A DNA stretch of 64,000 nt from JALORV01 sp963724365 (GCA_963724365.1 CAVRUR010000013.1:1-64000); one strand, 5' to 3'; shown: positions 1-8,941, counted from the stretch's first letter. Made by a program: numbers and translations. Notes: generated from the sequence alone by a model not told the origin.

Positions 1-95
1 GATTGTTCAGAGAGAAGGCCCGCTCTTACCTCGCTCGGAGGCCTTGGCTGCGTGCTGGTAACGCCGCCGAGGTCGAGTAGATGGCTCGTCTCTAG

Positions 96-180
96 CCGGC
101 CACTTTCTGCCGTTTGAGTGCGCTGCACGATTTGCCTGATAGCAGACCCTTTCGCGTTGCCGCCGAGGCGGGTTAGATTG
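96..180. repeat. Cassette-like spacer repeat, copy 1
   Basis: This stretch of about 85 bp lies directly before the VOC gene and aligns by eye with 2530-2611, which lies before a GNAT gene. Both share a GGCCA...CTT start, a GCACGAT-TGCC-GATAGC-GAC core, and a terminal TTAGATT/CTAGATT box ending exactly 7 bases before the ATG. GTTAGAT at 172-178 fits the attC R' consensus GTTRRRY, but no convincing R'' box is seen upstream. It may be a degenerate integron recombination site or another mobile intergenic repeat. Confidence 0.45.
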
Positions 181-185
181 CACTG

Positions 186-584
186 ATGGCGAAAGCGCTT
201 GGGCTGGATCATCTGCAGGTCGCGATGCCTCGGGGAGAGGAAGCAGCGGCGCGCGCCTTCTACGGCGGCGTGCTCGGACTGCTGGAGATTCCGAAGCCGC
301 AAGCGCTGGCGGCGCGTGGAGGCGTCTGGTTCGAATGCGGCCGCCAGCAGCTGCATCTCGGCGTAGAGGATGACTTCCGACCCGCCAGGAAAGCCCATCC
401 CGCCTTCGTCGTAGATGACCTCGACGCGCTCACCAGAGTTCTCGAAGCGAATGGGTTTCGCGTGGTGGTTGACTCGGTTCAGCTCCAAGGCGGCCAGCGG
501 GCTTTCACGGAAGATCCCTTCGGCAATCGGATCGAACTGACACAGTCCGAGCGACAACACAGTGCCGGGAATCTTCCCGCGTGA
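186..584 (+). CDS. VOC family (glyoxalase/bleomycin-resistance-like) protein
   Basis: 132 aa, the usual size of a single-module vicinal-oxygen-chelate protein. The N-terminal LDHLQVAMP strand, the ARAFYGGVLGL helix and the C-terminal EDPFGNRIEL segment are the family hallmarks. A His near the start (DHLQ) and a Glu near the end (RIEL) are the usual metal ligands. The substrate cannot be inferred. The stop overlaps the next gene's GTG (GTGA at 581-584), so the two are translationally coupled. A repeat resembling a cassette boundary lies just upstream. Confidence 0.85.
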   Translation: MAKALGLDHLQVAMPRGEEAAARAFYGGVLGLLEIPKPQALAARGGVWFECGRQQLHLGVEDDFRPARKAHPAFVVDDLDALTRVLEANGFRVVVDSVQLQGGQRAFTEDPFGNRIELTQSERQHSAGNLPA

Positions 585-1099
585 CTATCCGCCGGCTCCT
601 TGCTGCCGACGCAGCAGCCTTTCAGGAACTGCGCCTTCGCGCGCTACTGGATAGTCCGCAGTCGTTCACCTCCAGCTACGAAGAAGAAGCACACCTCAGC
701 ATCGCGGAAGTTGCGAGTCGGCTGGCGCCGACGCCAGACCGGGCCGTGTTTGGCGCATTCGAGGCCGATCAGCTGATTGGGATGGCGGGACTCGGTCGCG
801 AGCAGATGCAGAAGATCCGCCACAAGGCCTACGTGTGGGGCATGTACGTGGGGCCGGAAAACCGAGGGAAAGGGCTGGGACGACGCTTGCTGGAGGCAGC
901 CGTCGACTTCGCGGCCCAGGCACCCGGGATTACACAGGTCTGCATTTCCGTTTACAGCGGCAACGCTGTGGCGCGGGCGCTCTACGTGTCGGCAGGGTTT
1001 GTGCCTTACGGAACCGAGATTGCGGCTATGCAAGTGGATGGTCGCTTCCTCGATGAGGAGCACATGGTTCGAGTCCTATCCGCGAAAGTTCCTTCATGA
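581..1099 (+). CDS. GNAT family N-acetyltransferase
   Basis: 172 aa with a full GNAT fold: an N-terminal RRLLAADAAAFQELR strand-helix, the central VWGMYVGPENRGKGLGRRLLE acetyl-CoA pyrophosphate loop (R/Q-x-x-G-x-G/A form), and the C-terminal GNAVARALYVSAGF motif. It starts at a GTG overlapping the VOC stop. The substrate is unknown; such proteins acetylate small amines, antibiotics or protein N-termini. It is the first of three unrelated GNAT genes in 3 kb on the same strand. Confidence 0.88.
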   Translation: MTIRRLLAADAAAFQELRLRALLDSPQSFTSSYEEEAHLSIAEVASRLAPTPDRAVFGAFEADQLIGMAGLGREQMQKIRHKAYVWGMYVGPENRGKGLGRRLLEAAVDFAAQAPGITQVCISVYSGNAVARALYVSAGFVPYGTEIAAMQVDGRFLDEEHMVRVLSAKVPS

Positions 1100-1143
1100 C
1101 GGACCCGCAGCGGACCGGCCAAGCACTACCGTCGTGGTGATCT

Positions 1144-1695
1144 GTGGCCAACCCACTGTTCGTCATTGTCAGTGGAATCCCGGCCAGTGGAAAGTCGACC
1201 ATTGCGGTCGGCCTCGCCGAGGACCTGCAGCTTCCGCTCATGGACAAGGACTCGTACCTGGAAGCGCTGTTCGGGGACGCCGTTGATGGAAGTCCGCAGC
1301 TGCGCGAGCTGCTCAGCCGCCGCGCCGACGAAATGTTGACGACTGCGACGCAGCGATCTGAGGGCGCGGTGTTGTCGTCCTGGTGGAAGCATCCGAAGTC
1401 CAAGACTGACTCAGGGACACCCGTATCGTGGCTGACTTCGCTCCCGGGCACGCTCATTGAAGTGCATTGCGTTTGTCCACCGGAATTGGCGACAGCACGT
1501 TTCCTCGCGCGGAAGCGTCATTCTGGCCATTGCGATGAGCGCCATTCGGAGGCGACGCTCGTCGGAGAATTTTCCGAACAGGCGAAGCTTGGGCCTCTTG
1601 GCGTCGGCCCTCTGGTCGAAGTAAATTCGGAGCGGCCTACCGATCGCTCTACGCTCGCTGCCAGGATCCGCGGTCTGGTTGGTGACTCCGCTTAG
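1144..1695 (+). CDS. AAA-type P-loop kinase-like protein
   Basis: 183 aa starting at GTG. A Walker A loop, GIPASGKST, lies at about residues 11-19 after a hydrophobic beta strand (LFVIVS). It is followed by a DKDSYLEALFGD segment typical of small-molecule kinases of the zeta-toxin/chloramphenicol-phosphotransferase-like group. The C-terminal half holds RFLARKRHSGH, a plausible lid arginine region. The phosphorylated substrate is unknown. The gene is intact and belongs to the run of short accessory genes. Confidence 0.75.
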   Translation: MANPLFVIVSGIPASGKSTIAVGLAEDLQLPLMDKDSYLEALFGDAVDGSPQLRELLSRRADEMLTTATQRSEGAVLSSWWKHPKSKTDSGTPVSWLTSLPGTLIEVHCVCPPELATARFLARKRHSGHCDERHSEATLVGEFSEQAKLGPLGVGPLVEVNSERPTDRSTLAARIRGLVGDSA

Positions 1696-1802
1696 CGGCC
1701 AGTAGCGGCCGCAGGGATGCGCTGCGACAATCGCCCGAATGCAGACACACTCGAGCGCAGTGAATTCGGCCCATTGTTGAAACGAACCGTCTCAGTCTGA
1801 AC
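1696..1802. repeat. Cassette-like spacer, diverged copy
   Basis: This spacer between the kinase and hydrolase genes contains TAGCGGCC twice and a GCGCTGCGACAATCGCCCGAATGCAGAC block. That block aligns loosely with the core of the copies at 96-180 and 2530-2611. The terminal TTAGATT box is not recognisable, so this copy is more decayed or only partly homologous. Confidence 0.3.
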
Positions 1803-2512
1803 ATGAAGAGCAATGGAACGCTCGTCTTTGCATGCGCACATCTCACCGACGAGCGATTATTCGCGCATCAGGTGGACGCTCTTCGAAGCGAGTACGACTG
1901 CCGTGTGTTCGCGTTTCGTGATCTGCCGACGTTGGGCGGCATGGCCGAAGAGCTTCTCGTGCATACACCCCGGCGGTTCACCCTGATCGGCCTTTCGCTC
2001 GGCGGCTATCTTGCGTTCGAGATCATTCGGCGGCAGCTTGAGCGTATAGAACGGCTCGTTTTGCTCGATACGCGCGCCGTCGCCGACGATGAGGCGCTGC
2101 GACAGGGGCGGCTGGCCGACATCGCCAAGGTGCAGGCCGGTGGCATCGATGCACTCATTCCCGAACTGCCAATTCGCTGGATGCATCCGGCGCACCGCGC
2201 GGAGCTGGGTAGCCTGATGAGCCCGCGTGGCGCGGGGCATGGGCGCGCCCAGGCCAGCTCAACCAGCAGCAGGCGATGCTCGCGCGTCCCGATTCACACG
2301 CCGATCTGCGCCGGCTCAAGGTGCCGACACTGATCGCGTGCGGCCGCGAGGATATGGCCACGCCGCTCGCCGAGCATGAGCGGATGCGCGAATGCGTACC
2401 CGGCGCCAATTTTGAAGTGTTTGAGGGGTGTGGGCACCTGTCGACTATTGAGCGGCCAGAGGCCGTGACTTGCGTGCTGACGCGCTGGCTCGCCGACACC
2501 CGGGCCGCCTGA
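1803..2512 (+). CDS. Alpha/beta hydrolase (one frameshift)
   Basis: The N-terminal part to about 2225 carries the nucleophile elbow GLSLGG (Ser around residue 63) and the strands RLVLLDTRA. The C-terminal part, from about 2240 to 2512 in another frame, carries VPTLIACGREDMATP (catalytic Asp region) and GCGHLSTIERPE (catalytic His). Together they make a normal esterase/carboxylesterase of about 235 aa, broken by one indel in the GC-rich stretch around 2225-2260. The whole catalytic triad is preserved, so a sequencing indel is as likely as a true pseudogene. The substrate is unknown. Confidence 0.78.
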
Positions 2513-2529
2513 GCCGCGGCTTGGAGCAA

Positions 2530-2611
2530 TCGGCCATCTTCCGCCGTTGCGCTGCGCCGCACGATATGCCCGATAGCGGACGCTTTCCCGATTCCGGCCT
2601 TCGGCTAGATT
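2530..2611. repeat. Cassette-like spacer repeat, copy 2
   Basis: Counterpart of 96-180, sitting between the hydrolase and a GNAT gene. It shares the CGGCCA/CTT start, the GCACGATATGCCCGATAGCGGAC core and a terminal GGCTAGATT box. The box ends 7 bases before the ATG at 2618, the same spacing as copy 1. The upstream genes are unrelated, so the similarity belongs to the spacer. Confidence 0.45.
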
Positions 2612-2617
2612 CATGCG

Positions 2618-3137
2618 ATGTCCAAGACCACAGTATTCAACGTCAGGCGAGCCGACGAGTCGGACGCGTCGCGATCATTGGGCTGCGACGAGCTCTTTTG
2701 ACGGAGACGTCGTTCATGCTGTGGGAGCCCGGCGAGTTTCCGGAATCCGTTGACGACGAAGCCAAGCGAATCGGTCGGCTAAACGGGCGCGACAACTGCT
2801 TGATGGTCCTGGCTGAAGAAGACGGGCGTCCGATTGGCACGCTTACAGCGTACGGCGGCGAGACACGGCGAATCCGCCACCGCGCGACCCTAGCGGTCGG
2901 CGTTGCGCGAGAACACTGGGGCAAAGGCGTTGCCACGGCCATGCTTGACTACGCTCTGCGTTCGGCACGAGAGCAGCACTTGCGCCGCATCGAGCTGACG
3001 GTACACACGTCAAATCTGCGTGCCATTGACGTCTACAAGCGATGTGGTTTTCAGGTCAGGGTGTCCGTCGAAGCTCACTGTTGGTCGACGGCAACTACGT
3101 GGACGAGTACCTGATGGCAATCGTCAATGAAATCTAG
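2618..3137 (+). CDS. GNAT family N-acetyltransferase (two frameshifts)
   Basis: The reading frame begins at ATG 2618 (MSKTTVFNVRRADESDA). It shifts near 2660 into the frame carrying TETSFMLWEPGEF, and GVAREHWGKGVATAML (the acetyl-CoA loop, RxxGxG-like) and LRAIDVYKRCGF. It shifts again near 3065, where SSLLVDGNYVDEYLMA completes the C-terminus at TAG 3135-3137. The assembled product is a typical GNAT of about 172 aa with YVDEYLMA as its last strand. The motifs are intact, so indel error rather than decay is plausible. Confidence 0.75.
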
Positions 3138-3200
3138 GCGCCGCCAGTAACGGCCACCGCCAGTACGTACCAGACTTCTCCTTAAGCGGTCATCGGCACC

Positions 3201-3735
3201 ATGCGCCATCCGGATATCCTGGGCTTCACGGTTCGACCCATCGCGCTCGATGACGCGCCGGCATGGGCTGCCTACATTTGCCTGGCCGAGGTCAAGCGTC
3301 ATACCAGCATGACGGTAGAGACCGTAGAAGACGTCCGGCGCGACATCGAAAAGTCGCTGGCCAATGAGCAGTCAGTTCCGCATCGTTTCGTCATTGAAAC
3401 TCCGGGGACCCGGCAGCTGTGGTACGGTGGGCTTCCATACGGTTTCGGAGCAGCACGGCACCGCGGAAATCAGCTATGACGTCATTCCGTCCCATTGGGG
3501 CAAGGGCATCGCCACGGCGGCCTGCCGAGCCGCAACGCTATGGGGATTCGAGGTTCGTGGCTGGCATCGGATTCAAGGCACGACGGTCCTGGCCAATCTT
3601 GCCTCCCAGCGTGTGCTGGAGCGCTGCGGGTTCCAGCGGGAGGGGCTGCTTCGCAACTTCAGAATGGTTAGAGGTCAATCTACGGACTATTGGCTCTACT
3701 CGGCCATCCCTGGTCAGCGTGGCGGGGCGACCTGA
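3201..3735 (+). CDS. GNAT family N-acetyltransferase (one frameshift)
   Basis: The first 70 residues (FTVRPIALDDAPAWAAYI...HRFVIET) read in one frame to about 3418. From there a second frame gives TVGFHTVSEQHGTAEISYDV, then PSHWGKGIATAACRA (acetyl-CoA loop) and NLASQRVLERCGFQREG. It closely resembles ribosomal-protein-type (RimJ/RimL) acetyltransferases in the order ISYDV - WGKGIA - N-S-VLE-GF. One indel near CAGCTGTGG separates the halves. The substrate is unknown. Confidence 0.78.
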
Positions 3736-3885
3736 CTGCGCAAGTAGTCGGGCGCGTACGGCCACAAGCTGCCGTCGCCTGGAGTCTCCAGTTCTGCGGC
3801 ATAGCGGCCATAATTTTGGCGTGCAACGGCGCCGAAAGCGGCCAGTTCGACGGCTCATGGCAATCCTCCAAGACGGCTGAACACT

Positions 3886-4137
3886 GTGCCTACAACATCG
3901 CACGATCAGCAAGCCCTGCGAATCCTATTGTTCGTTCTGTTCGGACAAGGGATCTTCGTTGCCATTACGCTGATCAGCGATCCGAGCGCGTTCATCGCGT
4001 ACCTCGGCTTTGCGCCGGGACTCACCGGTAGTTCGGCAGCTTGGGCGGTTGCGTTTGTGATTGCCGTACTTTATGTCTGGAGCGCGCGCAGCATCGGAGA
4101 TGTGCGCGAGCACATGTTCCGGCCCAGTGACTGCTGA
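3886..4137 (+). CDS. Small integral membrane protein, unknown function
   Basis: 83 aa from a GTG. Two hydrophobic segments (about residues 11-30 and 50-68) are joined by a loop, followed by WSARSIGDVREHMF. No family is recognised. The protein may have continued past an indel, because the C-terminus ends abruptly after a second membrane segment. It is the last gene of the same-strand accessory run. Confidence 0.5.
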   Translation: MPTTSHDQQALRILLFVLFGQGIFVAITLISDPSAFIAYLGFAPGLTGSSAAWAVAFVIAVLYVWSARSIGDVREHMFRPSDC

Positions 4138-4506
4138 AGTGCGAGTGCAGCCGGCCGACATGCCGGAACAGACCGCACCGCTGTACGACGTCTGGGCGAT
4201 GACGGAAAGCGTGCCGGTCAGAGTGCGTGGGCGAGCAACCCCGATGCGGCGCGCCAAGAACTGACGCGGTTGCTGCGGCAGGTTGGAGAGGAGCTGGCTG
4301 CCAGCTACGAAAGCGACGGGGCGCTCGGCGGATGACATGTAATGCCTCGCTCACCTGCATGACTCGGCTTCTGCTTCCGCGCGACTGCCCCCGAAGCTGC
4401 CTGACGGTGACGGCGGCGGCCACAAGATCGCGAGCGCTTTGCTGGATCGACGACCGCATCGCGCGGTTGGTAGCGGCGCCGGAACAACAAGACCCGCGGC
4501 AGATGC
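4138..4506. other. Gap without a confident gene
   Basis: No convincing gene is seen. A short open stretch ending at TGA 4333-4335 encodes NPDAARQELTRLLRQVGEELAA, which looks protein-like (amphipathic helix). It has no start or partner and could be the remnant of a truncated gene. Confidence 0.3.
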
Positions 4507-4798
4507 TCAAAACCGGTATCGCGGCGCGCAGTCAGACAAGCCCTTACCTCGACGGGCAAACGCGTCGAGCTTCGCCTTGTCCCGGACAGCATCCGGCGGG
4601 ACCCCCGAACGATGCGCCAGCCACCAGCTTTCGCACAGTTCTTCGAGAGTCATCTCATCGTGGTACGCCGTCACGTCTTTCTCGGGGGCTTTGCCGATAC
4701 CAGACCCTACTGCTCCGGAAGCCCGGTGTAATGGAGCCGTCAGAGTTGAGCGCGCATCCGCCGAGCACGACACAAGTGGCGAGCCCGAAAAAACGCAT
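4507..4798 (-). CDS. Small predicted lipoprotein (one frameshift)
   Basis: From ATG at 4798 the protein reads MRFFGLATCVVLGGCALNSD, a short signal peptide with lipobox VLGGC (Cys 15). The frame then shifts near 4710 into KDVTAYHDEMTLEELCESWW and ends RRGKGLSDCAPRYRF. About 95 aa in total. The lipobox and a helix-rich hydrophilic tail suggest a small envelope lipoprotein; the function is unknown. One indel is needed to join the parts. Confidence 0.5.
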
Positions 4799-5045
4799 GG
4801 CGTGCTTCAGATCGCTCGGCATGTTGTTGTTCCAGTACCGATCTTATGTTGAACCGCTTCCCTGCGAGAGGATTGATGTCCGTCACTGCGGGGATCATTT
4901 GCGGGCCGGATTCGCTGCGATTACAGCCAAAAAATGGAGGACTCCAACCGCTACTTTGGGTCGCGTTCTGTCGAACAAGTCGATGTCCGGTTCGGGGCGT
5001 AACAGCGACGGCCGCTTTCGGAATCTGCTGACTTCCGCTTTGGGT

Positions 5046-5070
5046 GGCGGATTCAACCGGTCGATGCAAC
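5046..5070 (+). repeat. IS30 left terminal inverted repeat
   Basis: The 25 bp starting GGCGGATTCAACC match the reverse complement of 6250-6274 exactly. The transposase stop codon (5053-5055 on the minus strand) lies inside this repeat. Confidence 0.92.
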
Positions 5071-6213
5071 GGTTTGGCTGAACATCGCAGCCGGCGTCTG
5101 GTAGCCGAGAGTCTTTCTCGGCCGTTGGTTTAATTGTCGCGCCATAGCGTTGAGCTTGGCTTGTGAGTAGCTCGAGATGTCGATGCCTTTAGGCAGGTAC
5201 TGCCGGAGCAGGCCGTTCGTGTTCTCGTTGCTACCTCGCTGCCAAGGGCTCTTCGGATCGCAGAAGTAGACCTGGATGTCGGTCGCGAGCGTGAATCGCT
5301 TGTGATCGGCCATCTCCTTGCCTCGATCCCACGTGAGCGACTTGTAGAGTTCCTGAGGCAGCTTGCGCGCATTCTTGATCAGCGCGGTGACGACCGTCTC
5401 CGTGTCCTTGGCGCCCACCTTCACGAGCATGAGGTACCGCGTCTGGCGCTCGACCAGCGTAGCGATCTGGCTGTTGTTGCTGCCGAACACCAGGTCTCCC
5501 TCCCAGTGACCAGGCACCGCGCGATCCTCGGCAGAGGCTGGCCGTTCACTGATCGAAACGGTGCCCAGGATCTGCCCGTGGTTGTCCGTCTTCTGCGTGT
5601 AATGCCGAGAACGACGCATGCCGCGCGTGCGCCTCAGGTACTGCAACAACTCCTTCTTCAGCGCGCCGCGCGTCTGAATGAAGAGGCTGCGGTAGATGGT
5701 CTCGTGTGACACGTGCCAAGTCTCGTCGCTCGGATAAGTATGCTTGAGCCATCCGGCGATTTGTTCCGGCGACCACAGCAGACGAAGCTTGTCGGTCACG
5801 ACGCGCGCCAAATCCCGGTCCTCCACCAGCTTGCAGAGCTTGGGGCGAAGCGCGCGGTCCCAGGCAGCGTCGTCTGCCTCGGTGGCCCGATAGTCCGATG
5901 AACCGCCATTGCGCTTGATCTCGCGGCTCACCGTCGAGGGTGCACGACCAAGCTGCAACGCCACCGAGCGGACCGATCGGCCTTCCGCAAGGCCGCGCGA
6001 GATCTCTTCTCTCTCGGCCAGCGTGAGCGACCTAGGGCAGCGCCTCCGCAACGGCGGCCGGATGCCACCCGTTCGCGACAGGATGTTCTGCACCGATGTG
6101 TGCGCCCGGTTAAACAGCTGCGCAATCTGGTGGAGCGTCCAGCCTTCCTTCCAGCGCTCCCACATCAATGCCTTCTGGGCGTCCGTGTAATGCGTTCGTG
6201 TCCGGCGCTTCAT
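5053..6213 (-). CDS. IS30-family transposase
   Basis: 386 aa, normal for IS30. The N-terminal helix-turn-helix (YTDAQKALMWERW...LHQIAQLFNR) binds the terminal repeats. A second HTH (SVRSVALQLGRAPSTVSREI) is the IS30 signature. The catalytic DDE residues lie in GHWEGDLVFG, LTWDRGKEMADH and WQRGSNENTNGLLRQY. I chose the ATG at 6213, which follows AAGGAG by 8 bases, over an upstream GTG at 6222. The gene is intact, so the element may be active. Confidence 0.95.
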   Translation of the reverse strand: MKRRTRTHYTDAQKALMWERWKEGWTLHQIAQLFNRAHTSVQNILSRTGGIRPPLRRRCPRSLTLAEREEISRGLAEGRSVRSVALQLGRAPSTVSREIKRNGGSSDYRATEADDAAWDRALRPKLCKLVEDRDLARVVTDKLRLLWSPEQIAGWLKHTYPSDETWHVSHETIYRSLFIQTRGALKKELLQYLRRTRGMRRSRHYTQKTDNHGQILGTVSISERPASAEDRAVPGHWEGDLVFGSNNSQIATLVERQTRYLMLVKVGAKDTETVVTALIKNARKLPQELYKSLTWDRGKEMADHKRFTLATDIQVYFCDPKSPWQRGSNENTNGLLRQYLPKGIDISSYSQAKLNAMARQLNQRPRKTLGYQTPAAMFSQTVASTG

Positions 6214-6249
6214 CTGCAACACTCCTTCTGCCTACACGGCAGTCAGTGT

Positions 6250-6274
6250 GTTGCATCGACCGGTTGAATCCGCC
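6250..6274 (-). repeat. IS30 right terminal inverted repeat
   Basis: Exact inverted counterpart of 5046-5070, located just upstream of the transposase ribosome-binding site. It probably overlaps the transposase promoter. Confidence 0.92.
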
Positions 6275-6278
6275 GCCG

Positions 6279-6782
6279 TCAATGGCCTAAGGCAGTGCCT
6301 CTGATACGGCTGCGGCGCTCAAGGAAAGCAATGACCAGTAGCGCGACCAGATACAAGCCGAGGTGAGGTAACACCCACCTCGGCTTGAGGAAGTCGCTCG
6401 TCAGCCCAACCGCGCGAGTCAGCAAAGTCAACTCATAGGCTACGAGGATCAGACCCATCGTGACGGCAACGCCTTCGTGAATGGCCCACGCACGCTTTAC
6501 AACCCATCCGCCCACGAGATAGAACACCAGCGAGTGCGCGGCGTAAGACAGCACGACGAACTGGATCACGTCGCTCTCGGCTCTCGGGCCTCCACGGCGT
6601 CCAATTTCGATTGCACCGGCGCCAAATGCAATCGAAAGTCCAAGGAGGGTGCCAAGGAATCCCAACAGTCCTACGCTCAGTGCCTCTGCTGGTCTCTTAG
6701 GCGACGTCAACCACAGAAACGTCCCCGCGAGAAACGCGGGAGCAAGGGTCGTAATGCCGGCAAAGGGAAAGACCTCAAACAT
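6279..6782 (-). CDS. Hypothetical membrane protein, possibly truncated by IS30
   Basis: 167 aa with four to five hydrophobic helices (about residues 8-26, 37-58, 74-96, 104-125 and 139-156) and a short basic tail ERRSRIRG. No family is recognised. The stop codon lies 4 bp from the end of the IS30 element, so the last residues may have been created by the insertion. Confidence 0.6.
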   Translation of the reverse strand: MFEVFPFAGITTLAPAFLAGTFLWLTSPKRPAEALSVGLLGFLGTLLGLSIAFGAGAIEIGRRGGPRAESDVIQFVVLSYAAHSLVFYLVGGWVVKRAWAIHEGVAVTMGLILVAYELTLLTRAVGLTSDFLKPRWVLPHLGLYLVALLVIAFLERRSRIRGTALGH

Positions 6783-6855
6783 TGTCAGCTAGGCGGAGTC
6801 CGCTTTCGGCATGTTCTATCACCGCCACGCGATGGCCGCAATCGGCCGCACAGAG

Positions 6856-8025
6856 TCACTTGGTCGGCTCGACCGCATTGGCCGCCTTCCAGTCCATGGC
6901 CATTCGTACGCGCCGCTCCACCGAAGGATGCGTGTAGAAGAGCATCTCCTGGACCGGATGCGGCCGCGGGTATCGGTACTCCGCGGTCTTCACCAGTGCG
7001 CTCGCCAGGGCATCGGGGAGCTTCGCGGTCTCCAGCGAATACTGGTCGGCCTGTGTCTCGCCAAACCGGATGGACGCATTGACCAGCGGTCGAGCCAGCA
7101 CCAAAAGGAACGACACCATCACTATGACGACCGGCAGACTGGTCGGGCTGGACAGCAAGGCCCGACTGCCGAAGGCTGCTGCAACCCGACCGTAGCTGCG
7201 ATCAGCGACGAAGAAGGCAACCATGACGATCAAGGAGAACAGCAGCACGGAACGCCATACATGGCGCAGCGTGTAGTGCCCGATCTCGTGGGCGGTTACG
7301 GCGCGGACCTCCTCCAGCGACGCGCCCTTCAGAGCGATGTCTGAGATGGCTATCCGGGCGTAGGGACCCAGGCCGCCGACGTTCGCCGTAAAGTTGTTCG
7401 ACTGGCGCGACCCGTCGTATAGGAAAATCCGGTCCGCCGGAATGCCAGCCTCCGCAGCCATACCCGTCAAGGACGTCCGGACCGGACCCTCCGGCAGCGG
7501 CTTGAACTCGTTGAAGAGCGGTTCGATGACCAAAGGGGCCACCAGCAGTACGGCCGATATCCCCGCAACGGCCAGTGCACCCGACCAGACCCACCAGCGC
7601 TTCCCCACACGCCGGATCAGTGCATACACGCCCATAAAGAAGAGCCCACCCAGCAAGGCCGAGATTGAGATACCGAGAAGACTTTGCCCCAAGGCATCAC
7701 CGAACGGTTGTGAGGAGCGGCCGTAGCTCGACTCCCGCCACCACCCCTCGTACATCGACCACGGCAGCGAAAGAACGCCAGCGAGAACGAAGTAGATGGC
7801 GCTCACCAGGAATGCCCTCGCATTCGGGCCGCGCTTGCCGAGTCGCGCGTCGATCCGTTCGAGGAGTCCAGAGCGGATGATCAGCCAGGCTACCGCAATG
7901 GTGACCACCAAACCCCACAGCAGCAGCCAGTGACTTCCAATGGTGTAGGCGGCCGACTTGGCGAGTGCTTCGGTGCCGATGGCGTCGATGTAAGCCGCCG
8001 TGGCGGACTGCGGATCAAAGGCCAA
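6856..8025 (-). CDS. M48-family metalloprotease (Ste24-like)
   Basis: 389 aa, membrane-embedded zinc protease. HEIGH at residues 246-250 gives two zinc His and the catalytic Glu; Glu 323 in GETQADQYSLE is the third ligand. Four or more N-terminal membrane helices, the GSRQSNNFTANVGGLG segment before the active site, and two helices after it match CAAX-prenyl-protease-1-type M48A enzymes. These proteins degrade membrane or misfolded proteins in bacteria. It appears to be a single-gene unit. Confidence 0.9.
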   Translation of the reverse strand: MAFDPQSATAAYIDAIGTEALAKSAAYTIGSHWLLLWGLVVTIAVAWLIIRSGLLERIDARLGKRGPNARAFLVSAIYFVLAGVLSLPWSMYEGWWRESSYGRSSQPFGDALGQSLLGISISALLGGLFFMGVYALIRRVGKRWWVWSGALAVAGISAVLLVAPLVIEPLFNEFKPLPEGPVRTSLTGMAAEAGIPADRIFLYDGSRQSNNFTANVGGLGPYARIAISDIALKGASLEEVRAVTAHEIGHYTLRHVWRSVLLFSLIVMVAFFVADRSYGRVAAAFGSRALLSSPTSLPVVIVMVSFLLVLARPLVNASIRFGETQADQYSLETAKLPDALASALVKTAEYRYPRPHPVQEMLFYTHPSVERRVRMAMDWKAANAVEPTK

Positions 8026-8194
8026 GTCGCTACTCCAACGAAGACGGAGGAAGCGGAATTCTGTCCGCTTTCAGGAAAGCTGTGGGAGGAACCGTGAGGT
8101 CCGGAGTTGGCCGCATTGAGCCTCAATCGCGAGCGTCGGCGAGCACTTCGCCTGCGCTGTCGCGCGCCAGCCGCCGCAGAGGGGTCACGCCGAC

Positions 8195-8941
8195 TCAGCG
8201 CACGCGCAGATGCGCCGGCACTTCGAGCCGCTTCGCCAGCAAGGAAAGCAGCCAGGTGAGCAGCAGGTAAACGGCCGAGATCGCCAGGTACGGCTCCCAG
8301 TAGCGCGAGTAGGCGCCGGCGACGGTTCGCGCCGCCAGCGCCAGTTCGGCCAGGCCGATGGCCGAGACGAGCGAAGAGTCCTTTACCAGCGTAACGGCCT
8401 CGTTGACGAAGGCTGGCACCATGCGGCGAAATGCCTGAGGCAGGATGATCAGCCGCAGCGTCAGCAGGTGGTTCAGGCCAAGTGCATGCGCCGCCTGCCA
8501 TTGGCCCGCGGCAATCGACTGTATGCCGGCGCGAAAGATCTCCGAGATATAGGCGCCGGCGTTCAGGGTCAGCGCCAGTGCACCGGAGAAAAACGCGCCG
8601 TAGTTCTGACGGAAGTCGCGTGCGATCTCGCCGGACAGCAGCCACCCGCCGTCCGGATGCACCAAGATCGGCATCAGCGCGAAATGTACGAGCAGAATCT
8701 GAACGAAGAGCGGCGTGCCGCGGAAGAACGTCACGTAGGCGCGCACTACCCAGCGCGCCGCGGCGAGCAACCAGCCCCATGGCGCGCGCACCCGCTGATC
8801 GCTGGAACTCGAAACCAGGCCGGCCGTGAGACCCAGCGCCATGCCCAGGGACAGCGAGACGATGGTCAGCAGCACCGTCATCACCAGCCCCTGCAGGAAC
8901 AGCGGCCCGTAACCGGTCAGGATCTCCCAGCGCAAGTCCAT
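8195..8941 (-). CDS. Polar amino-acid ABC transporter permease
   Basis: 248 aa. The N-terminal YGPLFLQGLVMTVLLTIVSL is the His/Glu/Gln/Arg permease signature. The coupling (EAA) loop is around SIAAGQWQAAHALGL, followed by ILPQAFRRMVPAFVNE. Five membrane helices. The substrate-binding gene lies just upstream in the same direction (8967-9812). No ATPase or second permease adjoins, so the importer is incomplete here, may assemble as a homodimer, and must borrow an ATPase encoded elsewhere. Confidence 0.9.
   Translation of the reverse strand: MDLRWEILTGYGPLFLQGLVMTVLLTIVSLSLGMALGLTAGLVSSSSDQRVRAPWGWLLAAARWVVRAYVTFFRGTPLFVQILLVHFALMPILVHPDGGWLLSGEIARDFRQNYGAFFSGALALTLNAGAYISEIFRAGIQSIAAGQWQAAHALGLNHLLTLRLIILPQAFRRMVPAFVNEAVTLVKDSSLVSAIGLAELALAARTVAGAYSRYWEPYLAISAVYLLLTWLLSLLAKRLEVPAHLRVR

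Larger units (their letters stand above)
5046..6274 (-). mobile_element. IS30-family insertion sequence (complete)
   Basis: An element of 1229 bp bounded by perfect 25-bp inverted repeats (5046-5070 and 6250-6274) and carrying one transposase gene that nearly fills it. The repeats extend to 28 bp with one mismatch. No clear 2-3 bp target duplication is visible. The right end lies 4 bp from the stop codon of the neighbouring membrane-protein gene, so insertion may have altered that C-terminus. Confidence 0.93.

Noticed and set aside
96..180. Calling the spacer a definite attC site
   Set aside because: The R' box fits, but no clear RYYYAAC partner box or integrase gene is seen, so it is reported only as cassette-like.
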